DNA of 43,578 nt from Methylobacterium bullatum. Lineage in GTDB: Bacteria > Pseudomonadota > Alphaproteobacteria > Rhizobiales > Beijerinckiaceae. The translations under genes and the position numbers were made by a program. Positions 33,985 to 41,675 of the stretch are shown here, one piece after another. The notes below the pieces were generated by a model that did not search any database, was not told where the DNA came from, and was given only the letters and a program-made list of their open reading frames with translations. The DNA lies in the NCBI RefSeq assembly GCF_014845095.1, contig NZ_NKUG01000022.1:1-43578 (forward strand). The letters are read 5' to 3'. Numbering within the stretch: position 1 is the first letter of the stretch; every line of letters starts with the position of its first letter.

Positions 33985-34404
33985 TTGTCCAAGGCCCAAG
34001 GGCCGCCCTCCATACCCCGCCGAGTTTCGCCGACAGATGGTCGAGTTGGTCCGCGCCGGCCATGATCCGAACGATCTGGCTCGCGAGTTCGAGCCATCCG
34101 CAACTGGGTTGCCGAGGCTGAGCGCAGCGGAGGACAGCGTGATGCAAAGCCACCGTCTGCCGACCCCAGCCTGACAGCGGACGAGTGCGATGAACTCGTC
34201 CGGCCACGGCGCGAGAACCGACAATTCAAGCTGGAGCGCGAACCGAAGGCTTGCGAGACAATATTCTCTCTCGCGCGACGGCTTGGTCTACTCGGGAGAC
34301 CGGGGGTCTGCCGTCGGGGTCTTCCGGTTCATGAACGCGAATCAGGCCGACTGCCCGATCGCTGGCATGGCACGCGTGCTCGGTGTGTCGAAGGCGAAAT
34401 ACTA
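33985..34404 (+). pseudogene. Degraded IS3-family OrfA-OrfB fragment
   Basis: On the plus strand 'YPAEFRRQMVELVRAGHDPN' and 'DLAREFEPSA' are an IS3-family OrfA start; 'ENRQFKLERE' in another frame is its leucine-zipper end, and 'FRFMNANQADCPIAGMARVL' followed by GVSKAKY is the start of OrfB. The pieces lie in different frames, so several small deletions have struck. An IS5 element begins at 34405 and removes the rest of OrfB. Confidence 0.75.
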
Positions 34405-34418
34405 GGGTCTGGACTCAA

Positions 34419-35174
34419 TCAGCACCAGAAGGCGATGACAGCGGCGAGTGCGACGGCGGAGGCATAGTTGCGGGCCATCTTGTCGTATCGGGTGGCGATA
34501 CGACGGAAGTCTTTGAGGTGGCAGAAGGTGGCCTCGACGCGCCAGCGCTCGCGATAGCGGCGCTTGTCGTGGCGGATCTTGCATTTGCGTGGAATGATGG
34601 GGGTGATGCCCTTCTCCCGCAGATCGGCGCGCAGCCAGTCTGCGTCGTAGCCCTTGTCGGCGGTCAGGCGGCGGATACGGCCTGGGGCTTCGGCCAGCGC
34701 GTCCGGGGCTGTACGGACGTCGCTGGCGTTGCCGGATGTCCTCGGACGCCGGGGCGTCCGAGGACATCGGTGAGGGCGTGGATCTTGGTCGTCTGGCCCC
34801 CACGCGACGGGCCGATGGCCTGCGCTTTGCCCCCCCCTTTACCGCCGTGGGCGGAGCGATGCGCTTTGACGTAAGTGCTGTCGATGGCTGCCGCTTCGCC
34901 CAACCACCGAGCCTTGGCCATGGCGGCCAGCAAGGCCCGCCAGAAGCCACGCCGAGACCACCGGTTGAAGCGATTTGTAGACCGTGGTGCGCGGACCGTA
35001 CTCCGCCGGGCAATCCTGCCAGCGGCAGCCTGAGATGAGCACATGCAGCATGCCCGAGATGATCTTCCGGTCGTCCTTGCGCTCGGGGCCGGGTTGGTTG
35101 ACCGGCATGAACGGCCCGATCACCGCCCACGGCTCATCCGAAAGCCAGAACAGGTCCGCCATCATCGCCTCCAT
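34419..35174 (-). pseudogene. IS5-family transposase with two frame disruptions
   Basis: From the ATG at 35174 the protein starts '[20 protein letters not shown]', '[18 protein letters not shown]', and leaves frame after TTVYK, where one extra A appears. The second part '[19 protein letters not shown]', '[20 protein letters not shown]', '[20 protein letters not shown]' is in the next frame. After GRPGV the expected residues (LHLTA) are missing, and the third part '[18 protein letters not shown]' to 'NYASAVALAAVIAFWC' is in yet another frame. The second break coincides with a 34-base palindrome. Confidence 0.82.
34735..34768. repeat. 34-base near-perfect palindrome inside the dead IS5 transposase
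   Basis: GATGTCCTCGGACGCCG (34735-34751) and GGGCGTCCGAGGACATC (34752-34768) are inverted copies; every pair matches except the central G-G. It can form a 16-bp hairpin. It sits exactly where the transposase frame breaks and replaces the sequence expected there, as if one arm had been copied from the other. Confidence 0.9.
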
Positions 35175-35240
35175 GCTGAAAGCCGCGGACGTGAATCACA
35201 AAACTGCAGCCGCAGCAATATCTTGGTTCGGTTCAGACCC

Positions 35241-35448
35241 TCGGCCCAGTTGCGCAACGCCTCGCCCGAGCCGCCGATCTTGGCCGCGATCGACTGCATC
35301 GCCAGCCATTGCGAGCCATGCTCGCCCTGGTGGTCGAAAACCATCCGCACGGCACGTTCGCGGACTTCGAGAGAATAGGGCGGGGATCGCTTCGTTATGG
35401 CTCCATCCTCTCACGAGGCAGAGCTTCCGGGAAAGCCGGAGCGGTTCA
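35241..35448 (-). pseudogene. IS3-family OrfA fragment with its left terminal repeat
   Basis: Reading leftward from 35448, TGAACCGCTCCGGCTTTCCC has the form of a left terminal repeat of a common IS3 element, followed by an OrfA start: 'KRSPPYSLEVRERAVRMVFD', 'HQGEHGSQWLAMQSIAAKIG', 'EALRNWAE'. The start codon context reads ATAACGAAG, so the original start is altered. The IS5 element cuts the gene at 35241. Confidence 0.75.
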
Positions 35449-35569
35449 CACGCCAACCGCGCCAGGCAAGGATTCTCTCCGCCTCAGACGCAGGGTCGCC
35501 GCATGGGACGACGACTTCCTCCGAGCCATCGTCACACAATGGAAAAACTCACCCGATTGCCCTGCGGCT

Positions 35570-36610
35570 TCACACGGCTGCGGGAAAAGATCTGCCGGAT
35601 GAGATCGGGAGTTCGATCGAGACGGTCGTGCCGTGCCCCGGTTCCGAAGTGATCTGCATCGTGGCCGACCAATCCAGAATGATCCCCTTGACGATCGCGA
35701 GCCCGAGGCCGGTGCCTTTACCGCTCGCTTTCGTGGTGAAGTACGGATCGGCCGCGTGTGCGACCACGTCCGCCGACATGCCGTGGCCGTTGTCCATGAC
35801 CGCGAGCCGCATCCACGGCCTCTGTCCGCCGAGCACACCCGAGGCGTCCGGCAGGTCACGGTAGATGCGATCCACTTCGACCGAGATCCGCGTCGCTCCG
35901 GCCTGCAGCGAATTTTGAACGAGGTTGAGCAGGATCTGGGTCAATTCTCCCGGCAAAGCGAGAACCCGGGATTCATGATCGCGGATCGTCACGTCGAGCG
36001 GCTGACGCAGGGCGGGCTGTAGGAAGTCGCAGGCCGTCGTCACGGCGGCACCGAACGCCAGGCTCTGCGGCGCGATCGTCTCGCGCCGGACATAGCTGAG
36101 GATGCCCTGGATGACGGTGACCGCCTGCTTGGCGCAGGATTCCACGATCTCGATATCGGCCCGTTCGGGCGGCTTCTTCGCGAGGTCGAGGAGCATGATC
36201 TCGGTCATGCCGCAGACGGGCTGGAGCAGGTTGTTGAGCTCGTGCGCCACCGAGGCCATGAGCTGCCCGAGGGTTTCGAGGCGCTGGCGGTCCCGCTCGG
36301 TCCTGTCCCGCTCCTGCTGCCGCTGCCGCTCGAGCAGGTCGATCTTGGTGCGATAGGCGATGGTCGACGAGATCATCAGCGCGCTGAGGCAGGCCGACAT
36401 GCGCCGGATGATCTCCGGCTCGTTGATCGGCACCCCCTGGTCGGCCAGGGCGAGGGCCGCGCCCTCGTGCAGACCGGCGATCTCGTCGAGGGCGAAATCC
36501 TCCATGATCGCGTGGCGACCGAGCTCTTCGATGTCGAGGAGCGATGCCTCGGCGCAGGTCGCCACATGGCTGGCCATGCCCGTGGTGTATCGCTGGAGCA
36601 GCGCCTTCAT
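35570..36610 (-). CDS. Sensor histidine kinase with an RsbU-like N-terminal domain
   Basis: 346 residues, soluble. Residues 1-85 ('LLQRYTTGMASHVATCAEAS', 'FALDEIAGLHEGAALAL', 'ALMISSTIAYR') align by eye with the N-terminal helical domain of RsbU, the part that RsbT binds to switch on the RsbU phosphatase. A coiled coil of Glu, Arg and Gln (about 88-110) leads to a histidine kinase: phosphoacceptor in 'LMASVAHELNNLLQPV', N box 'ILLNLVQNSLQAG', G1 'VMDNGHGM', 'YFTTKASGKGTGLGLAIV'. So the domain that normally receives RsbT is here joined to a kinase. It is the last gene of the cluster, six bases after the RsbX-like gene, and IS debris follows. Confidence 0.85.
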   Translation of the reverse strand: MKALLQRYTTGMASHVATCAEASLLDIEELGRHAIMEDFALDEIAGLHEGAALALADQGVPINEPEIIRRMSACLSALMISSTIAYRTKIDLLERQRQQERDRTERDRQRLETLGQLMASVAHELNNLLQPVCGMTEIMLLDLAKKPPERADIEIVESCAKQAVTVIQGILSYVRRETIAPQSLAFGAAVTTACDFLQPALRQPLDVTIRDHESRVLALPGELTQILLNLVQNSLQAGATRISVEVDRIYRDLPDASGVLGGQRPWMRLAVMDNGHGMSADVVAHAADPYFTTKASGKGTGLGLAIVKGIILDWSATMQITSEPGHGTTVSIELPISSGRSFPAAV

Positions 36611-36616
36611 GCCGTT

Positions 36617-37201
36617 TCATTCGCCGAAGGTGATGCACAGGACGGCGCAATCGTCGCTCTGGCGTCCGAGACTGGCCATGAGCTGCGCGGCGAGCCGCTC
36701 CGGATCTTCGTGCGGCACCGTCGGGTCGGTCCCGAGATCCACGGGCCGGAGTCCGTCGGTCCACAGGATCAGGAGATCGTCGCACGCGAAGGGCAGGTCG
36801 AGGGGTTTGAGGTGACGCAGCCCCGCCCCCACGATCCCCGGGGTTCCGTCGAAGCGGCGCGTGCGCGCGCCGAACAGAGCCCCCTGGATGTTTCCCACCG
36901 CGGCCACCGTGACGATCCTCGTGCCGGGATCGATCCGGACGAGGGCCGCGGCGGCGCCGCGGGTGTGGCGCATGGCCCGGTCGCCGGTCACGAGCCGCTG
37001 CGCCAGGTCGATCTCCGGCTGGCCCTCCAGCAGGGCGAGCAGGGTCTGGGCGGCACGATGGGCGTCCGGTCCGTGGCCGAGCCCATCGGCGATACAGGCC
37101 AGGGTCGCCGGCCCCTCGCGCCACCAGGAGACCTGATCGCCGCAGACGGTCTCCCCGGGATAGACCCGTGAGGCGGCCGCGATCCTCGGCCATTCCCTCA
37201 T
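36617..37201 (-). CDS. rsbX: RsbX-like PP2C/SpoIIE phosphatase
   Basis: 194 residues, a single small phosphatase domain without sensors: 'YPGETVCGDQVSWW' (metal-binding Asp), 'LACIADGLGHGPDAHRAAQT' (the DGxGHG core), 'HTRGAAAALVRID', 'LLILWTDGLRPVD' and 'SDDCAVLCITF' with the terminal Asp. RsbX in Bacillus removes phosphate from RsbR and RsbS and resets the stressosome. The start at 37201 has GAGG eight bases upstream, and the gene follows the second RsbT-like gene by ten bases. Confidence 0.88.
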   Translation of the reverse strand: MREWPRIAAASRVYPGETVCGDQVSWWREGPATLACIADGLGHGPDAHRAAQTLLALLEGQPEIDLAQRLVTGDRAMRHTRGAAAALVRIDPGTRIVTVAAVGNIQGALFGARTRRFDGTPGIVGAGLRHLKPLDLPFACDDLLILWTDGLRPVDLGTDPTVPHEDPERLAAQLMASLGRQSDDCAVLCITFGE

Positions 37202-37211
37202 GACAGCCGCC

Positions 37212-37625
37212 TCATGGCCGCCGCATCGCGCAGACGATGCGCGTCCCGCGCCCGACCTCGGAGGTGATCGCGAACTCGTCCATCAGGCGACGGGTCCCGG
37301 GCAGCCCGCAGCCCAGTCCGCCGCGGGTCGAGTATCCGTCCTGCATGGCGAGGGCGATATCGGGGATGCCCGGCCCCTCGTCCTCGGCCACCACCTCGAC
37401 CACGGCCGCTCCCGCCTCGCCCTGTGCTGTGAGGTGGATCAGACCGCCCCGCGCGGTGTGGAGCACGAGGTTCATGCCGAGCTCGGAGACCGCAGTCGCG
37501 ATCCCGTGCGCCCGCACGGTCCCGAACCCGTGACGCAGGGCGAGGAGACGCGCCTTCTGCCGCGCCTCGACCACATCCATCTCGGACGTCACCCTGACGT
37601 CGAGCCTGTCCGGCTCCGGTTTCAT
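37212..37625 (-). CDS. Second RsbT-like GHKL ATPase
   Basis: 137 residues, a minimal GHKL (anti-sigma kinase-like) fold: 'VEARQKARLLALRHGF', N box 'IATAVSELGMNLVLHTARGG', G1 'VVAEDEGPGIPDIALAM' and G2 'STRGGLGCGLPGTRRLMDEF'. Nucleotide-binding residues look intact. It is about 30-40 percent like the neighbouring RsbT by eye and starts with ATGA overlap on its stop, with GAGG upstream. A paralogue of RsbT in the same operon is known from several gram-negative stressosome clusters; it may phosphorylate a different partner or bind a different output protein. Confidence 0.82.
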   Translation of the reverse strand: MKPEPDRLDVRVTSEMDVVEARQKARLLALRHGFGTVRAHGIATAVSELGMNLVLHTARGGLIHLTAQGEAGAAVVEVVAEDEGPGIPDIALAMQDGYSTRGGLGCGLPGTRRLMDEFAITSEVGRGTRIVCAMRRP

Positions 37626-38068
37626 CGGCGCCTCGCCATCGAGGCTTGGATCAGGGTGCGTCCCGGCCGCGTCTCCACCGACATGTGGTCCATCAGCTTG
37701 TGCACGGCGGGGAGGCCGAGGCCGAGTCCCCCTCCCGTGGAGTATCCGGGCATCATCGCATCGGCGATGTCGTCGATTCCCGGCCCGCTATCCTCCATCT
37801 CGATCACAATGCTCCGCTCCACGGGGGTCAGGCGGCTCACCACGCGGCATTCGCCGGTGCCGGCATAGGTCAGGATGTTGCGCGCCAGTTCGGAGACGAC
37901 GGTGGCGAGGCGGGTCTGGTCGACGGTGCCGAAGCCGATCGCCGCAGCCGCGCCGCGGCTCGATTGCCGGGCGCGGAGGATGTCTTCCTGGACCCGGATC
38001 GGAATGACGCAGACAGTTTCGTCCCGCGTCACCGCATCGAGCGGGTCAGACCGTGGGGACTTCGTCAT
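37622..38068 (-). CDS. rsbT: Serine/threonine kinase RsbT
   Basis: 148 residues. 'RVQEDILRARQSSRGAAAAI' starts the domain, N box 'LATVVSELARNILTYAGTGE', G1 'EMEDSGPGIDDIADAM', G2 'STGGGLGLGLPAVHKLMDHM'. In Bacillus RsbT is held in the stressosome by RsbR and RsbS, phosphorylates both on stress, is released and activates RsbU. A strong GGAGG lies five bases before the ATG at 38068, and the gene overlaps the end of rsbS by 23 bases. Confidence 0.9.
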   Translation of the reverse strand: MTKSPRSDPLDAVTRDETVCVIPIRVQEDILRARQSSRGAAAAIGFGTVDQTRLATVVSELARNILTYAGTGECRVVSRLTPVERSIVIEMEDSGPGIDDIADAMMPGYSTGGGLGLGLPAVHKLMDHMSVETRPGRTLIQASMARRR

Positions 38069-38435
38069 GGCGACCTCCGCGGGACGCTACCAGCCGGGCG
38101 ACTTTCGCGACCCCGCCCTCGAGATCGAAGGCAGTCTCCATGTGGATCATGTTCTGGCCCATCTCGACTAGGGTCAGAGCCACGGCGGGCCGCATGCCGG
38201 CCAGGACGGCGATGCCGCCCATGATCGTCACCATCTTCGCCGTTTCGGAAAGCATTCGGGCCATGTACGAATCGACGACGTCCGCCGCGGTGATGTCGAT
38301 GACGAGCCCGTCGGCCTTGCCCGCCTGGATCAGCGCCAGGGCGTCGATCTGGAGGTCCATCACCTGCTGATCCGTGAGATCGGATGGCAGCGAGGTCAGA
38401 AGGACCCGACCGAGCCGGAGAATGGGAACGCGCAT
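38046..38435 (-). CDS. rsbS: Stressosome STAS protein RsbS
   Basis: 129 residues, one STAS domain: 'ILRLGRVLLTSLPSDLTDQQ', 'DGLVIDITAADVVDSYMARM', 'VLAGMRPAVALTLVEMGQNM'. Ser56 in VVDSY sits where the RsbS phosphorylation site (Ser59 in Bacillus) lies. RsbS and RsbR form the icosahedral stressosome core that sequesters RsbT. The start at 38435 overlaps the rsbR stop by one base (TGATG) and has GGGAG eight bases upstream; a longer frame to 38732 has no merit. Confidence 0.9.
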   Translation of the reverse strand: MRVPILRLGRVLLTSLPSDLTDQQVMDLQIDALALIQAGKADGLVIDITAADVVDSYMARMLSETAKMVTIMGGIAVLAGMRPAVALTLVEMGQNMIHMETAFDLEGGVAKVARLVASRGGRHDEVPTV

Positions 38436-39277
38436 CAGAAGGGGCTCCCGCTCATGCCCTGGTTCCGCTGGGCGAGGAGCCGGAAGGCTTCTGCCAGGCC
38501 CACCTGCAGGGTGCCCCTGGTGATCATGCTGGACAGATCGACATCGAGCTTGACCAGGGTCTGCGCCGCGTCCGGGCTGATGCCGGTGACGATCACCTGG
38601 GAGCCGAGCAGGCGGGCCGCCTCGACGGTCTTGGTCAGGTGCAGGGCGACGCGGCTGTCGATCAACGGCACCCCCGTGACGTCGAGGATCGCGATATGCG
38701 CTTCCTCCCGGGCGAGGGCCTCCAGCAGCCACTCCATCACCTGTCTGGCCCTCTGGGTGTCAATGATTCCCACCAAAGGCATCAGGATGATGTGACGCCA
38801 GATCGGAAGGGCCGGGGTCGCCATGTCCAGGAGCGCCCGGCCCTGACGCTGGATGATGTCCTCCCGCGTTTCGACGAAAGCCGCGAAGGTGACGAGTGCC
38901 AGCCTGTCGACCACCGCATCCACCCCGATCCGCATCCCGTCCCGGTCGCCGCCGACCTCCCGATCGAGAAGGTCCCGCGTGATGGTCTTCAGCGACATGA
39001 TGAGGGTCGCGGTCTCCAGGGGGGTCAGCCCGTCGCGGGCACACGCGGCGCTGATCGTGGCGGCCTGGTCTTCGACGGGTTTGAAGAGGGGGCCGCCGAG
39101 ATCGTGGTCGCCCGCGTTAAAATAGGCGACGAGCTTGTCGACCAGCATCCCCAGCTCGATCTTGAGCAACTGGAACGTGGCCGGCCGCGCCCCGGCCGCG
39201 CCGCCGGGAAGGCGTTCGAGCCATGCATCCAGGACCGCCCCGCGATTGTCGAGGATGATCTGTCCGATACTGTGCAT
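38435..39277 (-). CDS. rsbR: Stressosome sensor RsbR
   Basis: 280 residues from the ATG at 39277. The N-terminal ~150 residues are all helix ('MHSIGQIILDNRGAVLDAWL', 'ETATLIMSLKTITRDLLDRE'), resembling an RsbR-type sensor domain without the heme/globin motif that I would recognise. The C-terminal STAS domain has 'AILDVTGVPLIDSRVALHLT', 'AARLLGSQVIVTGISPDAAQ', 'VDLSSMITRGTLQVGL'. At the first phosphorylation site, where Bacillus has Thr171 in VDT, this protein has Ser208 (IDS); the threonine in AQT (Thr240) matches the second region. It is the first gene of the rsbR-S-T order and is preceded by 118 bases with a hairpin. Confidence 0.88.
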   Translation of the reverse strand: MHSIGQIILDNRGAVLDAWLERLPGGAAGARPATFQLLKIELGMLVDKLVAYFNAGDHDLGGPLFKPVEDQAATISAACARDGLTPLETATLIMSLKTITRDLLDREVGGDRDGMRIGVDAVVDRLALVTFAAFVETREDIIQRQGRALLDMATPALPIWRHIILMPLVGIIDTQRARQVMEWLLEALAREEAHIAILDVTGVPLIDSRVALHLTKTVEAARLLGSQVIVTGISPDAAQTLVKLDVDLSSMITRGTLQVGLAEAFRLLAQRNQGMSGSPF

Positions 39278-39315
39278 GCGTTCCGCTTTCCTAAGCAGGT
39301 TCAGCAAAAGTGGTC

Positions 39316-39340
39316 ACGGGTTTCGTGTCTGAAAACCCGT
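39316..39340. promoter_or_regulatory. Hairpin in the gap between the receiver gene and rsbR
   Basis: ACGGGTTT (39316-39323) and AAACCCGT (39333-39340) make a perfect 8-bp stem with a nine-base loop. It follows the upstream receiver gene by about 55 bases and lies about 40 bases before the rsbR start. It may end the first transcript or act in the rsbR leader. Confidence 0.4.
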
Positions 39341-39395
39341 TACACTTCAAAGGCCCAAGTGAGGTGAAGCGTTGGCATCGCCAATGCTGACCTGT

Positions 39396-39773
39396 TCAGA
39401 TGCGCGATCCGATGAGATCGGTGACGGCGGACAGGAGTTCCTGCATGCCGACGGGTTTCATGAGCACGCGGTCGGCGCCGGCCCGAGCAGCCTCTTCCAT
39501 GGAGAAGACCTGCGGCGTCCGCGGAGCCCCCCCGGTGACCGCGATGATGGGCATGCCGCGGTGCTGGGCTTTCACCCAGGCGATCAGCGTCAGGCCGTCC
39601 CGGCCGGGCATCCACAGGTCGGTGACGAGGATGTCGAACGACTGGCTGGACAGGATCTGTTCCGCCGCGTCAGCGGAGTCACAGTCCCTGACCGTGTGAC
39701 CGCCCCGTTCGAGAAAGCGCCGGATCGTCATCCGGACAACGGCGACGTCGTCGGTCAGTAGGATCGAGGCCAT
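39396..39773 (-). CDS. Single-domain response regulator
   Basis: 125 residues from the ATG at 39773, one receiver domain: 'MASILLTDDVAVVRMTIRRF' with the acidic pair, 'DILVTDLWMPGRDGLTLIAW' with the phosphoacceptor aspartate, 'IIAVTGGAPRTP' with the switch Thr, and 'RVLMKPVGMQELL' with the lysine. It has no output domain. Between the chemosensory genes and the rsb genes, it could take phosphate from CheA or from the RsbU-like histidine kinase and pass it on. A strong hairpin lies in its leader. Confidence 0.85.
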   Translation of the reverse strand: MASILLTDDVAVVRMTIRRFLERGGHTVRDCDSADAAEQILSSQSFDILVTDLWMPGRDGLTLIAWVKAQHRGMPIIAVTGGAPRTPQVFSMEEAARAGADRVLMKPVGMQELLSAVTDLIGSRI

Positions 39774-39810
39774 GGATCGATACTCTCACCGCATGTATCC
39801 GCTGATATGA

Positions 39811-39839
39811 GACGGCGATGAGTGGACCTCATCGCCGTC
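39811..39839. promoter_or_regulatory. 11-bp perfect hairpin in the leader of the receiver gene
   Basis: GACGGCGATGA (39811-39821) and TCATCGCCGTC (39829-39839) form an 11-bp stem with loop GTGGACC, about 38 bases upstream of the receiver gene start on the minus strand. No T-run follows. It could be a leader structure or a terminator for read-through from the MCP gene. Confidence 0.5.
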
Positions 39840-39938
39840 TGCCCGTGCGACCGGGCGGCGGGATTCTAAGCGGGGCGGCATTGGCAAGCCAACGCTTCAC
39901 CTCGCTTAGGTCGTTGAAATGACGCAGGTTTTGTTACA

Positions 39939-39959
39939 CAAAACCGGCGTCCGGTTTTG
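39939..39959 (-). terminator. Terminator hairpin after the MCP gene
   Basis: CAAAACCGG (39939-39947) and CCGGTTTTG (39951-39959) form a 9-bp stem with a three-base loop, 11 bases after the MCP stop. On the minus strand the GC core runs into TTTTGTGT, similar to an intrinsic terminator. An overlapping alternative pairs GGTTTTG (39927-39933) with CAAAACC (39939-39945), so two hairpins compete. Confidence 0.6.
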
Positions 39960-39969
39960 CCGGACCCGA

Positions 39970-41193
39970 TCAGAACAACTCGATGTCGTTCCCGCGTTTC
40001 AATCTCGACCGGGGCGGAGACGGGCCTTCCGCCAGGGCCAGTTCGGCGAAGGCGACAGCATCTGGCCATGTCTCGGGGCGGGGATTGGAAAGATCCATCG
40101 CATCGAGATTCTTGCGGGCCGCCGCGAAGATTCCCTCGAGGTGCTGCAGCCGCTGTCGCGTGACGTCTTGAAACTGGATCGATCCGATGAGCTGCACGAC
40201 GGGTTCGGCGATGCGGGCGCTCTCTTCCTGGACCTTCACCAACGTGTCCCTCTGGTGAGAGACCAGGCGTTCCATGTTCTCCGTCAGGCCCGAGATGGCC
40301 GTCGAGATCTTCGTGAGCTCGCCCCGCTCCCCTTCGATGCGCTGGCTGACCAGTGTGGCGAAGTTGTCCCGGATCGATTCGCGGAGACTGGCGAGGCCCT
40401 GGCTGATCCGGGTCGCGGTGGCTGCCGAGGCGTGGGACAGTTGCTTGACCTCGGCGGCCACTACCGCGAAGCCGCGACCGGCTTCGCCCGCGCGGGCCGC
40501 CTCGATCGTCGCGTTCAGGGCGAGCAGGTTGGTCTGACGGGCGATCGTCTGAACCCCGTCGATGGCGCGGGTCAGCTCCTCGGTGGTGTCGTCGAGGATT
40601 TCGAGACGCCGCTGGGATTCTTCGATATCGGAGTCGCGTTGCGCCAGGAATACGGTGATGAGGCGGCGGTTCTCGATCAACTGCTGATCGGTCTGATCCA
40701 CGATCTCCATCACCCGGACGTTGGAACCCGACACGTCGAGGAAGGTCAGAAGATCGGTCATCGCGCCGTCCACGGCCTTCAGGCTCGACATGATGTCGAA
40801 GGCGGCGGCCTCCGTCTCCTCGGTCACCGACGCGGTGTCCTGCGACGCGCGCTCGAAGAGGCGGTCATAGGCCGTGAAATGGTCCGCCAGGGCCCCCGTC
40901 AGGTCGATTCGGGGCTCCGACACCACCGGTTCGGGTTCCGGCAGCGCGTCGGCCTCCGGCGCCGCCCCGGCATCCGGGGCGTCCTTCGCGGGTGGGGTCC
41001 GTTGCGAACCCAGCGACAGGCGCATCAGCGCGGTCGAACTCCAGGTCATGACGAAGCCGGCCACCGCGATCAGGGCTACGCCGGGCACCGGCCCGAAGGC
41101 CGCGGCGGCGATGGCGGAGAGGCACAAGGCAGCGAGCCCTGCGCAGAGCGGGCCGATCCATCTGGGAGAAAGCGTTCGACCCGCAAGCGACAT
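39970..41193 (-). CDS. Short methyl-accepting chemotaxis-type protein without periplasmic sensor
   Basis: 407 residues from the ATG at 41193, with GGAG eight bases before it. Two membrane segments lie close together at about 15-55 ('[20 protein letters not shown]', '[20 protein letters not shown]') with almost no loop, so there is no periplasmic ligand domain and no HAMP. An acidic Pro/Ala linker and a long coiled coil follow. The signalling tip is '[20 protein letters not shown]' then '[10 protein letters not shown]'. The C-terminal part, '[20 protein letters not shown]', is typical of short alphaproteobacterial MCPs. Such a receptor should sense the membrane or cytoplasm and pass signals to CheA. 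Its gene begins two bases after the cheY stop. Confidence 0.88.
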   Translation of the reverse strand: MSLAGRTLSPRWIGPLCAGLAALCLSAIAAAAFGPVPGVALIAVAGFVMTWSSTALMRLSLGSQRTPPAKDAPDAGAAPEADALPEPEPVVSEPRIDLTGALADHFTAYDRLFERASQDTASVTEETEAAAFDIMSSLKAVDGAMTDLLTFLDVSGSNVRVMEIVDQTDQQLIENRRLITVFLAQRDSDIEESQRRLEILDDTTEELTRAIDGVQTIARQTNLLALNATIEAARAGEAGRGFAVVAAEVKQLSHASAATATRISQGLASLRESIRDNFATLVSQRIEGERGELTKISTAISGLTENMERLVSHQRDTLVKVQEESARIAEPVVQLIGSIQFQDVTRQRLQHLEGIFAAARKNLDAMDLSNPRPETWPDAVAFAELALAEGPSPPRSRLKRGNDIELF

Positions 41194-41195
41194 GG

Positions 41196-41570
41196 TCACG
41201 CTCCGGGAACGAGCTGGCGGATCACGCCGAGCAATCCGTCGGAATCCACCGGCTTGACGATCCAGCCCGTGGCACCCGCGGATTTCGCCTCGTTGCGCTT
41301 GTCCTGCTGCGACTCGGTGGTCAACATCAGGATCGGCAGGAAGGCGAATCCGGGCAGCTTGCGAACCTTGCGGATCAGGTCGATGCCGTTCATCTCGCCC
41401 ATGTTGAGGTCGGTGATGAGCAGGTTCGGCTTGGTGCCCGACTTCAACGTATCCAGGGCCTTCTCGCCGCTCGGTGCCTTGACCACAGTGAGGCCGGCCT
41501 TGGTCAGAATACCTTCGATGCTCAGCAGCATGGTCGGCGAGTCGTCGACAATCATGATCGTCGCGGCCAT
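41196..41570 (-). CDS. cheY: CheY-like response regulator
   Basis: 124 residues, one receiver domain: '[20 protein letters not shown]' (acidic pair), '[20 protein letters not shown]' (phosphoacceptor Asp and the MNG motif of CheY proteins), '[20 protein letters not shown]' (switch Thr), '[16 protein letters not shown]' (Lys). It is in line with cheA, the STAS gene and the MCP gene, so it should be the phosphate acceptor of that CheA. This type often serves non-flagellar, alternative chemosensory pathways. Confidence 0.9.
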   Translation of the reverse strand: MAATIMIVDDSPTMLLSIEGILTKAGLTVVKAPSGEKALDTLKSGTKPNLLITDLNMGEMNGIDLIRKVRKLPGFAFLPILMLTTESQQDKRNEAKSAGATGWIVKPVDSDGLLGVIRQLVPGA

Positions 41571-41675
41571 CCTAGTCTCCTCGGTGTAATGCTTGCGTTG
41601 GGGGATCGGATCGTGGCGCCGGGGCGCCGCGATCCGATCGGTGAAGGCTATGCCCGCGCGGGGCGCGGGTGGTTT

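Larger units (their letters stand above)
34405..35240 (-). mobile_element. IS5-family (IS427-like) element, inactivated
   Basis: An 836-bp element, the usual size of this group. The left end begins GGGTCTGGACTCAATC and the right end finishes GGTTCAGACCC; counted from the tips about 13 of 17 positions pair. Its flanks are two unrelated IS3 pieces, on the left a plus-strand OrfB start and on the right a minus-strand OrfA, so this spot is a nested insertion with loss of DNA. Confidence 0.7.

Noticed and set aside
36242..37171. 309-residue plus-strand frame opposite the RsbX-like and kinase genes
   Set aside because: Antisense shadow; it lacks domains and its codon pattern follows the minus-strand genes.
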